A stretch of DNA of 64,000 nt. Origin: Alopecurus myosuroides. Its lineage: Eukaryota; Streptophyta; Magnoliopsida; Poales; Poaceae. Each line of letters begins with the position of its first letter. Positions within the stretch are counted from its first letter, which is position 1. The position numbers and the translations under genes were made by a program. Below the pieces are notes generated by a model. That model ran no database searches. It saw only the letters and a list, made by a program, of their open reading frames with translations, and was not told where the DNA came from. Where the stretch lies: NCBI GenBank assembly GCA_028641055.1, contig CM054062.1:276603710-276667709 (forward strand), in the 5' to 3' direction. Below are positions 12,838-24,167 of this stretch, in pieces.

Positions 12838-13735
12838 CTAATACTGTTCCTTGTGGATGTCCACCTTCATGCAGAGGATGTTGTGCTGAAACCCGAATAG
12901 CTTCCTGATGTTGTGCACAGTAGAGGAATCAACTTGAAGAGCACGAGAGGTAGCAGCAGCACTAGTACGAGCATCTCTCATAAAGGAACCACTCTCAGGG
13001 ACAATAGCAGGAGCAGGAATAGACTTCCTCTTAATGTACAACTTCTTGAAATGGTTATCTTCCATGGGCAACTCGCTGAAGTCCTTCTTCATGGTATCCT
13101 TGATCAACATCATAATATATGGACCATATGGGATAGTGTTCCCACCAAGCATAGCATTGTTGACCTCGTTGAAGATGAAGTTCATGACATCCACTTCATA
13201 GGACTTTGAAGTGCCGGGATAGTCAATGCACTTCTTTGCTAGAATCAACAAGTTGAGAAGGGAACTGGTGAGGGCATCATTGTTTCCACCACTTGGTGCA
13301 ATGAAAGATCTGAAAATACAGATCAAATGATCATAGAAAGGGAGAAGTCCTTCCACCTTTCCAACAACATATCCATGAGCATATATATCAGCCATGGTGT
13401 TCTCACGTTGTGGCCTTTCCACATCATGCATGCGATGTCCAACTGGAGGGTGTGAAGACCACTTATACCCAAGGATCCTAGCAAACTAGAAGAACTGAGA
13501 TTCAAAATAAGTTGACCCAGTCATCCCCTTCATAGTGAAATGTATATCCTTTCTAATCACCAAAGTTGACATAAACTAAACCACAAGAGGAATGTTGTAG
13601 GGGCAACGGGTTTCCATGAGCTTGACGAGATTGAACTGTTCCACTACCTTTGCAGCTTGAGCAAACACTTGCTTGTCTTGAGGAGCTAAAAATTGGTTGG
13701 ATTCATAGGATGGACGGGGTGCTTGTAGTCAAGAT
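12838..13735 (-). pseudogene. Extra ORF of the Copia element, plant transposon-associated protein
   Basis: 13431-12838 is open for 197 codons, and the same protein continues upstream to about 13735 across two in-frame TAG codons in contexts consistent with CAG-to-TAG change. Stretches such as HFTMKGMTGSTYFES and LLILAKKCIDYPGTSKSYE look like the conserved uncharacterised protein annotated in grass and legume repeats as a putative plant transposon protein. No catalytic motif is seen. Its place between pol and the 3' LTR matches the env-like ORF position of the SIRE/Maximus lineage. The domain name is from memory, and a profile search would settle it. Confidence 0.5.
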
Positions 13736-13759
13736 AGATGTTCGAGTAGAAGTAATACT

Positions 13760-13920
13760 CACTACAATGTTTTAGATTTTTAATCACGAAAAAATTACGT
13801 CAAGGATTGTCAATATACGTCACGGATTAGTGATTGTTGATGGAATTATGGCTTTATGGCCGCCGTCATGGATCCTCTGTCATAGATTCAAAACTAACGG
13901 CGGTTTGCACATAATCATCG
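13760..13920. mobile_element. Possible small DNA-transposon fragment (CACTACAA terminus)
   Basis: The segment opens with CACTACAA and repeats GTCATGGATC/GTGGATTAGTGATGG-like words, as in non-autonomous CACTA or Mutator-like elements of grasses. I see no matching right terminus, so this is weak. Confidence 0.3.
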
Positions 13921-13924
13921 TGGA

Positions 13925-14395
13925 TTAGTGATGGTGCAGATCTTGCACTCGTTGGGAGACCCCAAGAGGAAGGTATGATGAGCACAACAACAGTTTTCCC
14001 TCAGAAATAAACCAAGGTTAAATCGACCAGTAGGAGGAAGGAGTAACTTTAGAAGGTTGATGCAGTTGAGATGGTAGGGCTCACTACCAGTTCAGCAGCA
14101 ATGTGGAACCTACACAACACAATCAAATCACTTTTCCCCCAACGAATCAGTGAGGTTGTCAATCTCACCGGTTTGCTGAACACAAAGAGGTTAAGCATAT
14201 GGTGTGGAAAACAGTATGAGAAAAGTAAGAAAACAGTAGTAGCAGTGTGAAAACAGTAATTGCAGTGGTTGTATTATCAGTATGAGAAAATGGACCGAGT
14301 TCCACAGTTCACTGGTGGTGTGTCTCCATAAAATATAAATAACATGTGTGGTGGACAAATTACAGCAGGGCAATTGACACAAATGAGGGGTATAT
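13925..14395 (-). repeat. Gypsy LTR fragment joined into the Copia pol region
   Basis: The stretch (GGAGACCCCAAGAGGAAGG, then TTCCCTCAG, CAGTAGGAG, CAATCTCACCGG and GGGCAATTGACA words in order) follows the order of a very common Triticeae Gypsy LTR read on the opposite strand. It starts and stops without LTR ends, so it is a fragment. Its right edge meets the Copia integrase. Confidence 0.65.
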
Positions 14396-17300
14396 GCAGC
14401 AGAATATTGATGAAGAATACCCTCTTCACTAAGAAATTCATTAAGGGTTTAGTTCTTGAACTTGAAGTCATTATCACTCCTAATAGCCATGATGAGAACA
14501 TTGTGTTGACGTTGGACTTAGTTGGAGAATTCGATGATGGGTTGTTGAATCTCACTCTTCAACTTGAAGAAATAATCATCAATAATAACCCAAGTATATC
14601 TTGAATAATCATCAACAATAACCAAGCAATACTTCTTGCCTCCAAGACTTGCCTCGGCACAGCACCAAAGAGATCAACATGGAGAAGCTCCAAGATCCTC
14701 TTTGATGATATAATGGTCTTGCTTTTATGGGAGACATCATGCATCTTTCCTTCAACACAAGTCCTAAAAACACGATATTTGGCAAAGGAAACATTTTCTT
14801 TTAGTACGAGGATGAGGCCACCTTTGTGAAGACTTTGCAGACTTCTCATGTTAACATGGGATAGGCGGAGAGTCCACAACCATCCACATCCTCCTTTCCT
14901 ATAAGACACGTCGCTCAAGTCGTTCTCCACAAAAGGACCACGATGTCAGGCTCAAAAAAGACGGAGAAACCCATCTTCCCTAAAGCATGAACTCAAAGTA
15001 AATTGAAACCAAGGGATTCGACAAGCATGACATCAAGAATAGTGATGTAAGGAGCAACAACCATCTTGCCAAACCTCGTTACCTTAGACTTGGACTTATC
15101 TCCATAAGTGACGGTTGCTTGATTTATATTTATACGCAACTCCGTCACAAGCTCTTTTCTTCCGGTCATATGACTTGTACATCCAATGTCAATTATCCAT
15201 TTAGACCCACCGGAAGCATAGTCCTACAAGAAATCATTGACTTGAGTTAGGACCCGAGGAGGGTCCTCTCACGTTAGCAACAAGGGTCTTTGGAACCCAA
15301 ATAGAGTAATCAATGAAACCTTCACTAGGACCAACATGTTTAGCTTGCACAACACCATAATAATCAACACCTAATGGCAATACCACTCGAAACAACATTA
15401 TTCTTTGCTTGTGCGGGCTTGGCCTTGTTCTTATTATTCTTGTTGTTGTTCTTTCTCTTGGCAACATAGCCAAGACCTTTCTTGACATTTTGTGGTCTAG
15501 GAGCAACCACTTGTGTCTTTGGAGCCACCTGTGGCCTAGGAGCCACAAACTTCTCAACACTATGGCCCTTTCCCTTGATTCTTGCTAGATCTTCCTTTAA
15601 CCTAGCATTCTCCTCAATAACATTTTCATGATCACAAGAAGAAGTAGAGGTACTAGGCACATTGAATTGATCAAGTTGAGTTTGAATTTGTTCATGAGAC
15701 TTGTTGAGGGTAGAGTGTTCACTCTCCAAGGCCTTATGAGCCTTGGTGACCTTATCTAGCTCCTCGGTTAGTTTTTCATGACCAACCCTAAACTCAACAT
15801 TCTTCTTTTTAGGGATTTTATATTTAGCAATTTCATGGTCACGTTATTTAGTGAGTTTATAAATTCATTCAATATGCGACTCTTCAAAAGTTTCAAGTTC
15901 CTCCTCAAGAGAGACTCGAACCCCATGCTCTTCCTCAAGCGACATAGTGAGAGATACTTTTTCAATAGCATCACTTCTTTCGGTCTCACCTTTCTTATCA
16001 AGAGCTTATTGGGCCTCTCCCAATTGGCTCATGAGAATACCAAAGTATTTTCATTTAGAGTCTTAGATATGGTAGATGATGATACCTCCGAGGCCTTAGC
16101 CATGAAGCACTCGGCGGAGGATTGAGGAAGATTCTCATTGGGGGATTGAAAGACTGATGGAGATGATGATGATGCAATAGCAATAGCGGCCACTTCACTT
16201 GTGGTTTCTTCTTCTTGATCATCACTGGAATCATACTCTTCTTGATTCAGTAGCACAAACCTTGAAGGTGGTTTCTTATTTAAAGGTTTCTTCTTGAAGA
16301 GAGATTTCTTGTGAGAAATCTTTGACCTATCCTTGGGGATAAGTCTCCCTCCTTGAGTTCCTCTATTCTCAAATGGGCACTCGGAAAAAAAATGATGCTT
16401 GTCTTGAAAATTGTAACAAGCCCTCACTTTTTGAGTCCCTTCCTTTCCATAACTTGACTTGGTCTTCTCCTTAACATATGCCTTGGCCTTGGGAGGATTC
16501 TTCCAAAACCTTTGCACGACAAGAGCAACGAAATCCTTAAGCACGGGATCATACTCTTTATCTTTCAATGGGGCCAAATCTTCAGTAAATTCAAACTCTT
16601 ATTGATGGTCCACCACCTTGGTCATGACCTTGCCCTTCAAAGCAAGAGAGGATCCCTTGTGCATTCCAATAGCATGGGCACGAGTGTCAAGAACATTATT
16701 TGTTTGAACTTGGAAAGAGCACATCTCTTGTATCACCTCGACTGAGGTCGTGAGATGGTAGTTGTGTATTCCTTGAAGGATCTTCGAGTCCAGGGGCTCA
16801 AATGGCATGAGGGTACTCACATACTTTCTCTTGATCCAAGTATCATCAATATGAGTGGTACCAACACCATTAGAAGAGGTGGCAAGGATCTTGAGTCTCC
16901 AGTACATGTCCTCATGGTTCTAACCATACTTCATATAGAACCCTTTGGCCTCATCGATCAAGGTATCATACCTATTCCTCTTCATGATTTCATTGCCCTC
17001 AAACATGGTGATAAGAGCATCCCATGTTTATTTGGCTGTGGAGTATTGTTGAAGGTGAGGCATGTGGTTTGGACCCACGACTTGTTGAATCATCGATAAG
17101 GCAGTGTAGTTGAGTTGGCAATCTACCACTTCTCTTCTTGTCAAGTTCTTGGGGTCATAAGGCTTGTATCCATCTTGGGCGACCCTCGAAAGCTCAATAC
17201 AAGAAGATTTCAAGTGGGTTTTCATGTAATATTTCCATTGACTAAAAGTATGTGCATGAATTTTAGGAGGTTCGCCTCTTGGGTTAATATGAGGATGTGG

Positions 17301-17624
17301 GATAGGAGGATCGGGAGAGTACCGGCCATCGACATTGTGGTAATCTTCCTTTCCATCCTTTCCCTTAGAATTGTTGTCCTTAGAGGATTGAGATTCATTT
17401 TTAGTTTCTCCACCCTTATCCTCATCTTCCTTATTCTCCGGAATTTCTACTGAAGGATTAGAAGATGAAGTTTCCGGACCCTTGGCTTTCAAGAGTTGCA
17501 CCATAAAATCACGCAACTCCTTCATTTGGGCCTCCATGGAGGAGGTCAAGGAATTTTGCACTTCCTTGAGATCGTCCATGGTGGATGGTGCCACGGCCCC
17601 GGAAGCTTCCTCTCCGACGACCAT
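14396..17624 (-). pseudogene. Copia gag-protease-integrase remnant, integrase truncated
   Basis: gag starts at ATG 17624 (MVVGEEASG...) and runs in one frame through stops near 17027, 16918, 16601 and 16030, most explained by C-to-T change. A zinc knuckle at about 16420 reads CYNFQDKHHFFSEC: the second cysteine is replaced by phenylalanine, so zinc binding is lost. The protease motif near 15200 is WIIDIGCTSHMTG, with the usual D-S-G changed to D-I-G. A GAG-pre-integrase domain follows (SLHKGGLILVLKENVSFA), then integrase with VDDYSRYTWV and a damaged second-aspartate motif (AIRSDNDFKFKN) after a frameshift. The frame ends at 14396, before the third catalytic residue. RT and RNase H are absent. 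Confidence 0.82.
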
Positions 17625-17663
17625 ACTATAACTCTTAGGTGGTAAAGCCCAAAATAAGAGTGG

Positions 17664-17677
17664 AGGCTCTGATACCA
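17664..17677 (-). other. Primer-binding site of the Copia element
   Basis: On the minus strand TGGTATCAGAGCC, complementary to the 3' end of initiator methionine tRNA, lies 2 bp from the LTR end at 17680. Confidence 0.85.
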
Positions 17678-18038
17678 ATTAAACGGATAGTATGGGCACC
17701 TAGAGGGGGTGAAGGTGCTACGACCAATTTTAATTATTTTTCAATTTAGGATTGACACAAAGGTAAATTCTCTAGATATGCAACTATGGTGAATTTACCT
17801 ATATGACAAGAACAACAATAAACAAGATACAAACACAAAGTAAATGAGAGGGAACAGGGTAACTGAAAGATCATCTTCCGTTTTGATAATTAAATGATAA
17901 CATACCTATTGGTCTAACGTTTACTTGTTATACATGAAAATGCCCAGGTTTATCAAAGATACAATCTGTATGGGCTACAATTTTATTGGGATTGAAAAGA
18001 GCTCAAACTGACAAAGCTGGGAAGTGGTTTTAGCATGG

Positions 18039-18640
18039 AGCGGAGGCTCCGGTGAAACCACCGGAACCTCCGCCCCAGTCCTTTTTCCTGCACTGCCCAG
18101 GCGCGGGCCTCCGGTGCGGCTCCGGTGTGGGGTCCGCCAAAACTACGCTCGGGTGCATACGAGCGGAGGACAGGGCGGAGCCTCCGGTGGACATCCGGTG
18201 GGCGGAGCCTCCGGTGAAACCACCGGAGCCTCCGCCCTCTCCACTGGCACACTGGGGGACTGGCCTGCGGCGGCATCTCCGGTGGAGGGTCCGCCAAAAT
18301 AGTGCTCTGTTGGATAAGGGCGGATCCTCCAGCGGAACCTCCGGTGCGCTTCCGGTGGGCGGAACCTCCGGTGAAACCACCGGAGCCTCCGCCCTCTCCA
18401 CTGGCGTACTGGGGGGTTGGCCTCAGGTGTCGCCTCTGGTGATGGCTCCGCCAAAACGGGGCTATGTTGGATAAGAGCGGAGGCTCCACCGGAACCTCCG
18501 GTGCGACTTCGGTGGGCGGAGCCTCCGCCAGAGCCACCGGACCCTCCGCCCCTCTGGTCACAGCGCAAAAGGAATCTGGGCTGCGCGGCTGCGCGCATAC
18601 GAAGACCACCGGAGCCTCCGGTGCTGCTGGGACTGCTCAA
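18039..18640 (+). repeat. GC-rich tandem array, unit about 157 bp, in U3 of the nested LTR
   Basis: Equivalent points recur at 18039, 18201, 18358 and 18515, giving spacings of 162, 157 and 157 bp and nearly four units. Each unit opens with (A/G)GCGGAG(G/C)CTCC. The first three contain the inverted repeat CTCCGGTG-AAAC-CACCGGA(G/A). Other copies of TCCGCCAAAA mark each unit. The array ends just upstream of the TATA box. Confidence 0.85.
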
Positions 18641-18660
18641 ACGGCCACCTGTGGGAATGG

Positions 18661-18671
18661 CTATAAATACC
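18661..18671 (+). promoter_or_regulatory. TATA box of the nested LTR
   Basis: CTATAAATACC lies immediately after the tandem array and about 0.7 kb before the LTR end, as expected for the U3/R promoter of the nested element. Confidence 0.65.
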
Positions 18672-19366
18672 CCTTCCCCTACCTCATAAATGCTAAGCTT
18701 TTTCCCACTCTCTCTCCTAGCCATTAATGAAAGCTTCACCCACCTAGATCTCCCTCTCCATCCACCCACTCACTCCCATACTTTGTGGAGAGCTAGAGGA
18801 GACCTAGATCCACACTTTCACCAAAGGAATTTCGAATCCATCCACCACAACCTAGTAGATCTATAATCCTACTTGAGGCCTAGAAACCTTAGTAGATCTT
18901 GTGCTTGTAGCTTCCACCTTGTTGCAAGAAGCTTCGGATTGCTTGAGAGCCTCCATCCATCTTGTGGAGTGACCTCGAGCTCGTGTAAAGGTTTGGTCAA
19001 CGCCTTCAAGTCGACCTCATAGTGGAAACGAGAATCTCCCTCACCGGAGAAGCTCAAGGAGAATAAAGTGTGCACAACCGTGCTATTGAGGAGTGCCTAG
19101 GTGGATCCCCACCTCTCCAACATAGACGTACTTCTCATTGAGAAGTAACTACATGAATCATATCCTTGTCGCCTTGTTTACACTTGTGGTTTATCTTGCT
19201 ACCTTTCGTTTTACTTCCGTTGCGTATATTATCTTGTCCACATAGGTTGCTCACATAGATGCATATCTATCTTGCTTAGCCCTACTAAAAGGAAAAGAAA
19301 AGAAAAATTGGTAGTCACCCTATTCACCCCCCCCCCCCCTCTAGTTGACCATAGTGCACTTTCAAT

Positions 19367-19379
19367 TGGTATCAGAGCC
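19367..19379 (+). other. Primer-binding site of the nested element
   Basis: TGGTATCAGAGCC, two bases after the LTR end, on the plus strand. It shows that the nested LTR was a 5' LTR and that the element ran left to right. Confidence 0.85.
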
Positions 19380-21461
19380 TCGGCTCTTGCTAAGGGAGAT
19401 TCCGGTTTCACCACTTCTGTGCCAAAATCATTCCCAACCGGAAATTATGGTTGGTTTGGAAATTTCTGGTTTGAAATCTCTGGTTGAATTTTGTGTCTTG
19501 AACTTCGAGTCGTTAGCCGTTTTTGCATTGGATCTTCCCCAACCGGAATGTCCGGTTGGCCTTGGAAATTTCCGGCTCACTTCAGTGCCCAACTTAGCAG
19601 AAATCTTCACAACCGGAATTTCTGGTTGCACCAGAAATATCCAGTTGAAATATCCGGTTGCCTTCTGTGGCACAAAAGGCTGATCTAACTTCATCTTTTT
19701 CAGGTGTTCGATGCGAAGGAACAACTAAGCACCTGCACCATTTAACACCTTGATAAATAACATCGTTAGTGTTGTTAACTAACCCTAAAAACCGTAGAGA
19801 TCAATAAATGCACTTTCAGCCACTGCTCCTGACACGACGACTTCAGAGGCTTGACCTCCCAGTTCAAAATGGATGTAAAAAGAGTGCTAAGACCCTTGTC
19901 CTTGTCTGTCATGGTGCGCAAGTTGTTTTACCGCACTGGGAGTACTACCCATGATTTACCGAGTTCAACAAGGAGATTTTCTCTGATGTTCATCTGAGCA
20001 ATGTGTCATGTTGCATTTTTGAGACTTGACATGCAAGATGTATTTTGTTAGTGAACATCATTACATGGGAATTTAGAAAATTTGTAATTGGTAAATGGCT
20101 TGATGTTCCTTGTTGACATTGTGATTTTGAGCTCACACCATCGCCTCATTCTATAATATGGTGAACTCCAAGCTTATGTGAGACTAGACAGGGCAGCGCG
20201 CTTCGCTGCGCCGGCTGCCGTGCATATGTGTACTCCATGGTTGATGTGGTTTTTATTTCGCGGTTTATCTTAGCGAGTACGAAATTAAATTGTTGTGGCG
20301 GCCGTTGCGATTGAGTTGTCCTCAATGTATGATTGCATCAACATGCTTTAGTTCAACATATGCAATATATTTGTCCCCACCAAAAACAATGAACGAATTA
20401 TGCTTTTCATCATTCCAGGAGTTGGTCTAACAATAGGGCCTCCCTACGCCTAGTTGTTTCCTTTCCAGGAGCAACTGATGGTACGACAACGAATGCAAGA
20501 GCAAGCAGGAATGTTCATAAACTGGTACCTGACACTTGAATAACACATACACGTTGAGAACCCTACACAATAGAGCAGCCGCTTACATAATTACAAAAAT
20601 CACTATTTAAAAAATATTATAGAGAGATGTTCCATGTTTTAATTTGCTGTTTTAGAGAATCAGCTTGATCATTGTGATTTTTTTCCAACTTAAAACCTTA
20701 GATCACAGTAGCTGCTAAGTATTGCGAGTAAATTTTTCAAATTTAAGATTCACTTAAATAAGAATATGCATCAGGAGTAACTACTGAAAATCCCACACAA
20801 TGCTACAAAGATCAACCTGAATGTATTAGTTGTGTATGGTACCAATCAGTATTAGTAAGTATGACACTATCGGGACCCTCCAGGCCAAGATCGCGCCTCC
20901 TCCGCGTGATGTACCGATCAGTGTGTCTACACCAGGGATCTACTTCCGGCGACGCCACTTCTCTCCATTCCGTAAACGTTGTGTCAATGACATGCTTCAG
21001 TGGGATTGTTTTTCTCTAGGCCTGCTTCAGCGGGATTGTTTTTCTCCAGGTCTGCGTTTCTAGAAGTCGAATTGGCATGTATTAGCAGCTAAATATTAGT
21101 CTATCTATATTCTGGAGATCAAACTGTAAGAGGCAAATATGCATTTGTGTTTCCATGATTGTACCTTTTGGCGTAGTAGCTTTTCTGTTGCTTCTGCTTC
21201 TCTGTGATGCAGCTGCGTGATGGCAAAGGCGAAGTCATCTCTTGCTGAACATGGCAGAGATGGGTTGGCCAACTTGATGCTTTATAGTGTAAGAAGGCTG
21301 ACACGAAGTGTCAAGAAATAGCAATCAAGCTAAAACATAAGGAAGAAAACATTCCTTCTTAACCGACTTCCCTCCACTTTCATTAAACAACAAACATGTA
21401 ATAAGGGTAAACTAAGGTGCCTGGTATTTGAAAAACAATAGGACCAGACGAGCTTACAAAA

Positions 21462-21892
21462 CTAACCCTTTATTTGTCCGCTGAGTAGCCTGGGCCAATG
21501 ATCCATCAGCTGGCTCACACCCACGCTCTCTCCATCTTTACCAGAGATCTTCTTCTGGGTTGTTTCCTGAACAAAGAAGACATATACATGCTTTTCGAAC
21601 AGGGAAATGCAAGAGAAAGGAAACTCCTATATGAGCACAAACCTTAGCAGAAGCGGGCAGTGGTGTAGATAAAGGAGCGCTGCCATCTGCAGTGGGAATG
21701 GCTGTCTGATCCTTTTTATCACCAGACCCTAAGAAATCGCATTGAGAGACCTTAGCACAAGCAAAATAAATAAATAAAGGGAACATGATCAGCACATAGG
21801 CAGGAACTTACCACTCACATAATCTTTTTCAGCGACAGCAACAGCTGAATCAGGTAAGGGAGCAGCTGTCTTACCAGCAGCTACCAGCCCCT
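21462..21892 (-). CDS. Unidentified intron-containing gene, last three exons (copy A)
   Basis: Three exons agree in phase and splice sites: 21892-21812, 21728-21643 and 21566-21462. Acceptors are CAG, TAG and CAG; donors are GTAAGT and GTTTGT. The exons give a hydrophilic, alanine- and lysine-containing C-terminal segment (AAGKTAAPLPDSAVAVAEKDYVS, SGDKKDQTAIPTADGSAP and ETTQKKISGKDGESVGVSQL in order), ending in a TAG stop. I do not recognise the protein. I could not connect these exons in phase to the GC-rich first-exon region at 23687-24167, so the locus may be a partial or decayed gene, or exons may be missing from my model. An identical-frame copy lies at 25810-26240. Confidence 0.4.
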
Positions 21893-23686
21893 CTGAGAGA
21901 AGCGTTACCGTCAATGAAAGAAACTAATGAAGGCACGACGTGCAGATAATAACGTAAGTAAATATCCCATAAGTTGGTGCGTATCAAAGCAAGCTTATTC
22001 TTCTTCGATCCGAGGACCAATAAGCATCACAATAGTTATTTATCCATGTATATAAGAAATTATGCCAATAATACCTTAAGCAATATGGATATCAAATAAT
22101 TTACATAGTGTACTAAATAGTTCTTTTAATACTATGTCGACCGCATTGTCGCAGTGTCTGGGTATAGTGCAGTCTCCTCTCGGTGACTCGGCATCTCGCC
22201 TCTCTTCCTAGCAACAAGAGGGTTGTCAATCGGTCATCTCCTACTCTTGTCCATGAAACAGTCGGACAATGCCACACATGACGTCCAATAAATGAAGAAT
22301 AGACTCATACCCTACCTGAAAAAAGAATATCCTCATACGTAGTCATGGCTTGGAAGTACACCTTTCCGAACCATTAGAGAAATCAAGCGCTCAACATAGA
22401 ATAAATAATGCATCGACCCTTTGCTTAGCGGGAAACAAATGTGTCGACTGGTTTTCTAGATCCCATCATATATCCTATTGTCCAACTCCAACTATCAGTA
22501 GCTAACTAAAGTTTTAAAAGGCCATGACTAAATAAATAGATCCCAAGTTAATGAAAGAAAAGATGGCCCAAGATTTGTCCACCATTTGTGGATCCGTCGA
22601 TAATGTTTCGTCCTGGTCGCCTCGCGACCGTACCAGAAAACTCGTCCTCCTCCTTTTATGGAGGCGCCACAAAACTTTCTCCGCCACTGCACATACATAG
22701 CCTGACTGGGATTTGGGGCCCCTTGATTCTGGGGGCCGGGGTGCCGCCCCTCCAGCCCCCCGGTGGACATAGCGGTCGAAGGTGTCAATCAATATAGTGA
22801 CCATTCTTCAATAAGAGCCAATACGTCCATCCTATTCACGGTCAGTTTTCTGCATAAAAGAGAAACACATTATACCTATAAGTGGGATTGGTTCAGTTCT
22901 GCAAAACACACACATTAAACATATACAAGTGGGACTGGACGGACTGTAAATTACATAGGATAAAAGGCAGGTTAGAAGCCAAACTGAGCAACATCACTTT
23001 TGTAGCATTTCCAAGTCTAGGATGCTTAGCATAAAAGAAATCAAAGAAGAGGAAGAGAGAAAAACCTCACCGCAGGTGCAGCACCGTCATGCTTGCCACC
23101 TTGTTCATGCATCATATAAAGTTAGAAGGTCACATTGACACACTCTCAAAGCATTAATGCATGACTGGGTTATCTTCCTAGGAACATTTTACCTGAATAA
23201 ATGGAAGAAACTTTGCTTTCTTCATGACTTTGTAAATTGTTTAGTAATGTTCTGAAAGTCCAATTCCCATCTACACATAGTATAGCATTGGCTATTTGGA
23301 CATCAAACAATATAAACATAAGAAGGAAATGTACAGACTAAGCAGACATTTTGAGTGGCTGATATCCTGCACATACCATGGCCAAAGGTGAAAATCAGAA
23401 ACCTCATATCCGAATTCAGAGAACATCTGTTTACCTAAGAATTAATACCACTTTTCTTGCGGCAATCATACAACCCATCTCATCTGCTGCATGCTACACT
23501 CTCATCTGTGACAAAACCTAGAGAAAATTGAAATATAGGAAAAGAGCAAACATAAAAAGAAACAAATTTCAGCACCCGTTGGGTATTCCATCAAACACGT
23601 TGCAGGTTCTACACCTATTTTGGGGATGGATGAGAGGGGATCGACAAGTCATGGCCTCATGGGCAATAAACAGAGTTAGAACTCAC

Positions 23687-24167
23687 CGTGGAAGATGACC
23701 AACTCGCTGGTGTTGCTTTGTCTCTGCTTGTGTGCACACACCTCCCCTGCAGGTCCACCCTCTCTCGAAGGTATCTCCCCTCGAGCTCTATCCCTGCTGC
23801 TCCTTGCCCAAGGCATCGATCTGCATCCCATCTGAAACCACAGCGGGAGTGGCTGTTTAGCAGAGGAGGAAGGAATGGGAGGAGGGCGGCTGACGGAGGT
23901 GGAGGCCGGCAAGGTGTTGAGCTTCCCTGCGCGGGCGGCAGTGGATCCAGCGCTTCGGCGACCGGATCTGGCACGGGGCAGCATGCAGCCTAGGGCGGTC
24001 GTGGCTCGAAAGGGGTAGAAATCGGGCCTTGGCTCCGCCGCCGTAGTCGTTGCCGGTCTAAGCCGAGAGGAGGCAAGGGCAATGTTGTGAGGATAGAGGA
24101 GAGATAACGTGTGGAAAAAACGGCCTGCTCCAAGGGACAGCCGCACCACGCAATATAGCGGGCCCAC
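23687..24167 (-). other. GC-rich first-exon and promoter-like region (copy A)
   Basis: The minus strand is GC-rich with a TATA-like CTATATTG at 24152-24159 and an open frame that ends at a good splice donor (CACG|GTGAGT, exon end 23687). This looks like the 5' end of a minus-strand transcript. Just 43 bp of native upstream sequence separates it from the duplication join at 24210. Confidence 0.4.

Larger units (their letters stand above)
17864..19364 (+). repeat. Nested Copia-type LTR (1501 bp), plus orientation
   Basis: It begins TGAAAG and ends CTTTCA, forming 6-bp inverted termini, and is followed by a primer-binding site. It carries a GC-rich tandem array, a TATA box at 18661 and a poly-C run near its end (19326-19339). 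The rest of this element (internal region and 3' LTR) is gone. GTAAC directly precedes its left end and is the likely target site, but the second copy was deleted. Confidence 0.75.
10601..19818 (-). mobile_element. Decayed Copia LTR retrotransposon, rearranged
   Basis: Homologous LTRs lie at 10601-12026 and 17680-19818 (the latter interrupted). The polypurine tract flanks the left LTR and a TGGTATCAGAGCC primer-binding site flanks the right one, so transcription is right to left. gag, protease and the first half of integrase survive. Reverse transcriptase and RNase H are gone, with a Gypsy LTR fragment in their place, and an extra ORF lies before the 3' LTR. That layout, with an additional ORF downstream of pol, resembles Maximus/SIRE-type Copia elements. 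Flanks GCCGT (left) and GCCAC (right) agree at only 3 of 5 bases, so a target duplication is not proven. Confidence 0.85.
17680..19818 (-). repeat. 5' LTR of the Copia element, interrupted by another LTR
   Basis: 17680-17863 matches the inner end of the left LTR, and 19395-19818 matches its outer end. About 785 bp of LTR sequence (equivalent to 10796-11580) is missing, and a foreign LTR with its primer-binding site lies in the gap. The right junction falls in a short shared word (ATTCCGGTTTCACCA), consistent with a deletion through microhomology after insertion. Confidence 0.75.

Noticed and set aside
17983..18769. Long overlapping frames on both strands with RRF/GGSG/PPE repeats
   Set aside because: They are translations of the 157-bp GC-rich LTR array in several frames, not proteins.
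20836..20905. Plus-strand frame with YDTIGTLQAKI, reminiscent of the ubiquitin DTI..(K/Q)AKI segment (also at 25185-25253)
   Set aside because: The similarity is about ten residues, flanking residues do not fit ubiquitin, and no rest of the fold is present in either copy.
22514..22804. Minus-strand frame containing CAVAEKVLW, with a nucleotide word CAGTGGCGGA like a hAT-type end
   Set aside because: No second terminus or target duplication was found, and the frame lacks homology; noted only as possible repeat sequence inside the duplicated unit.
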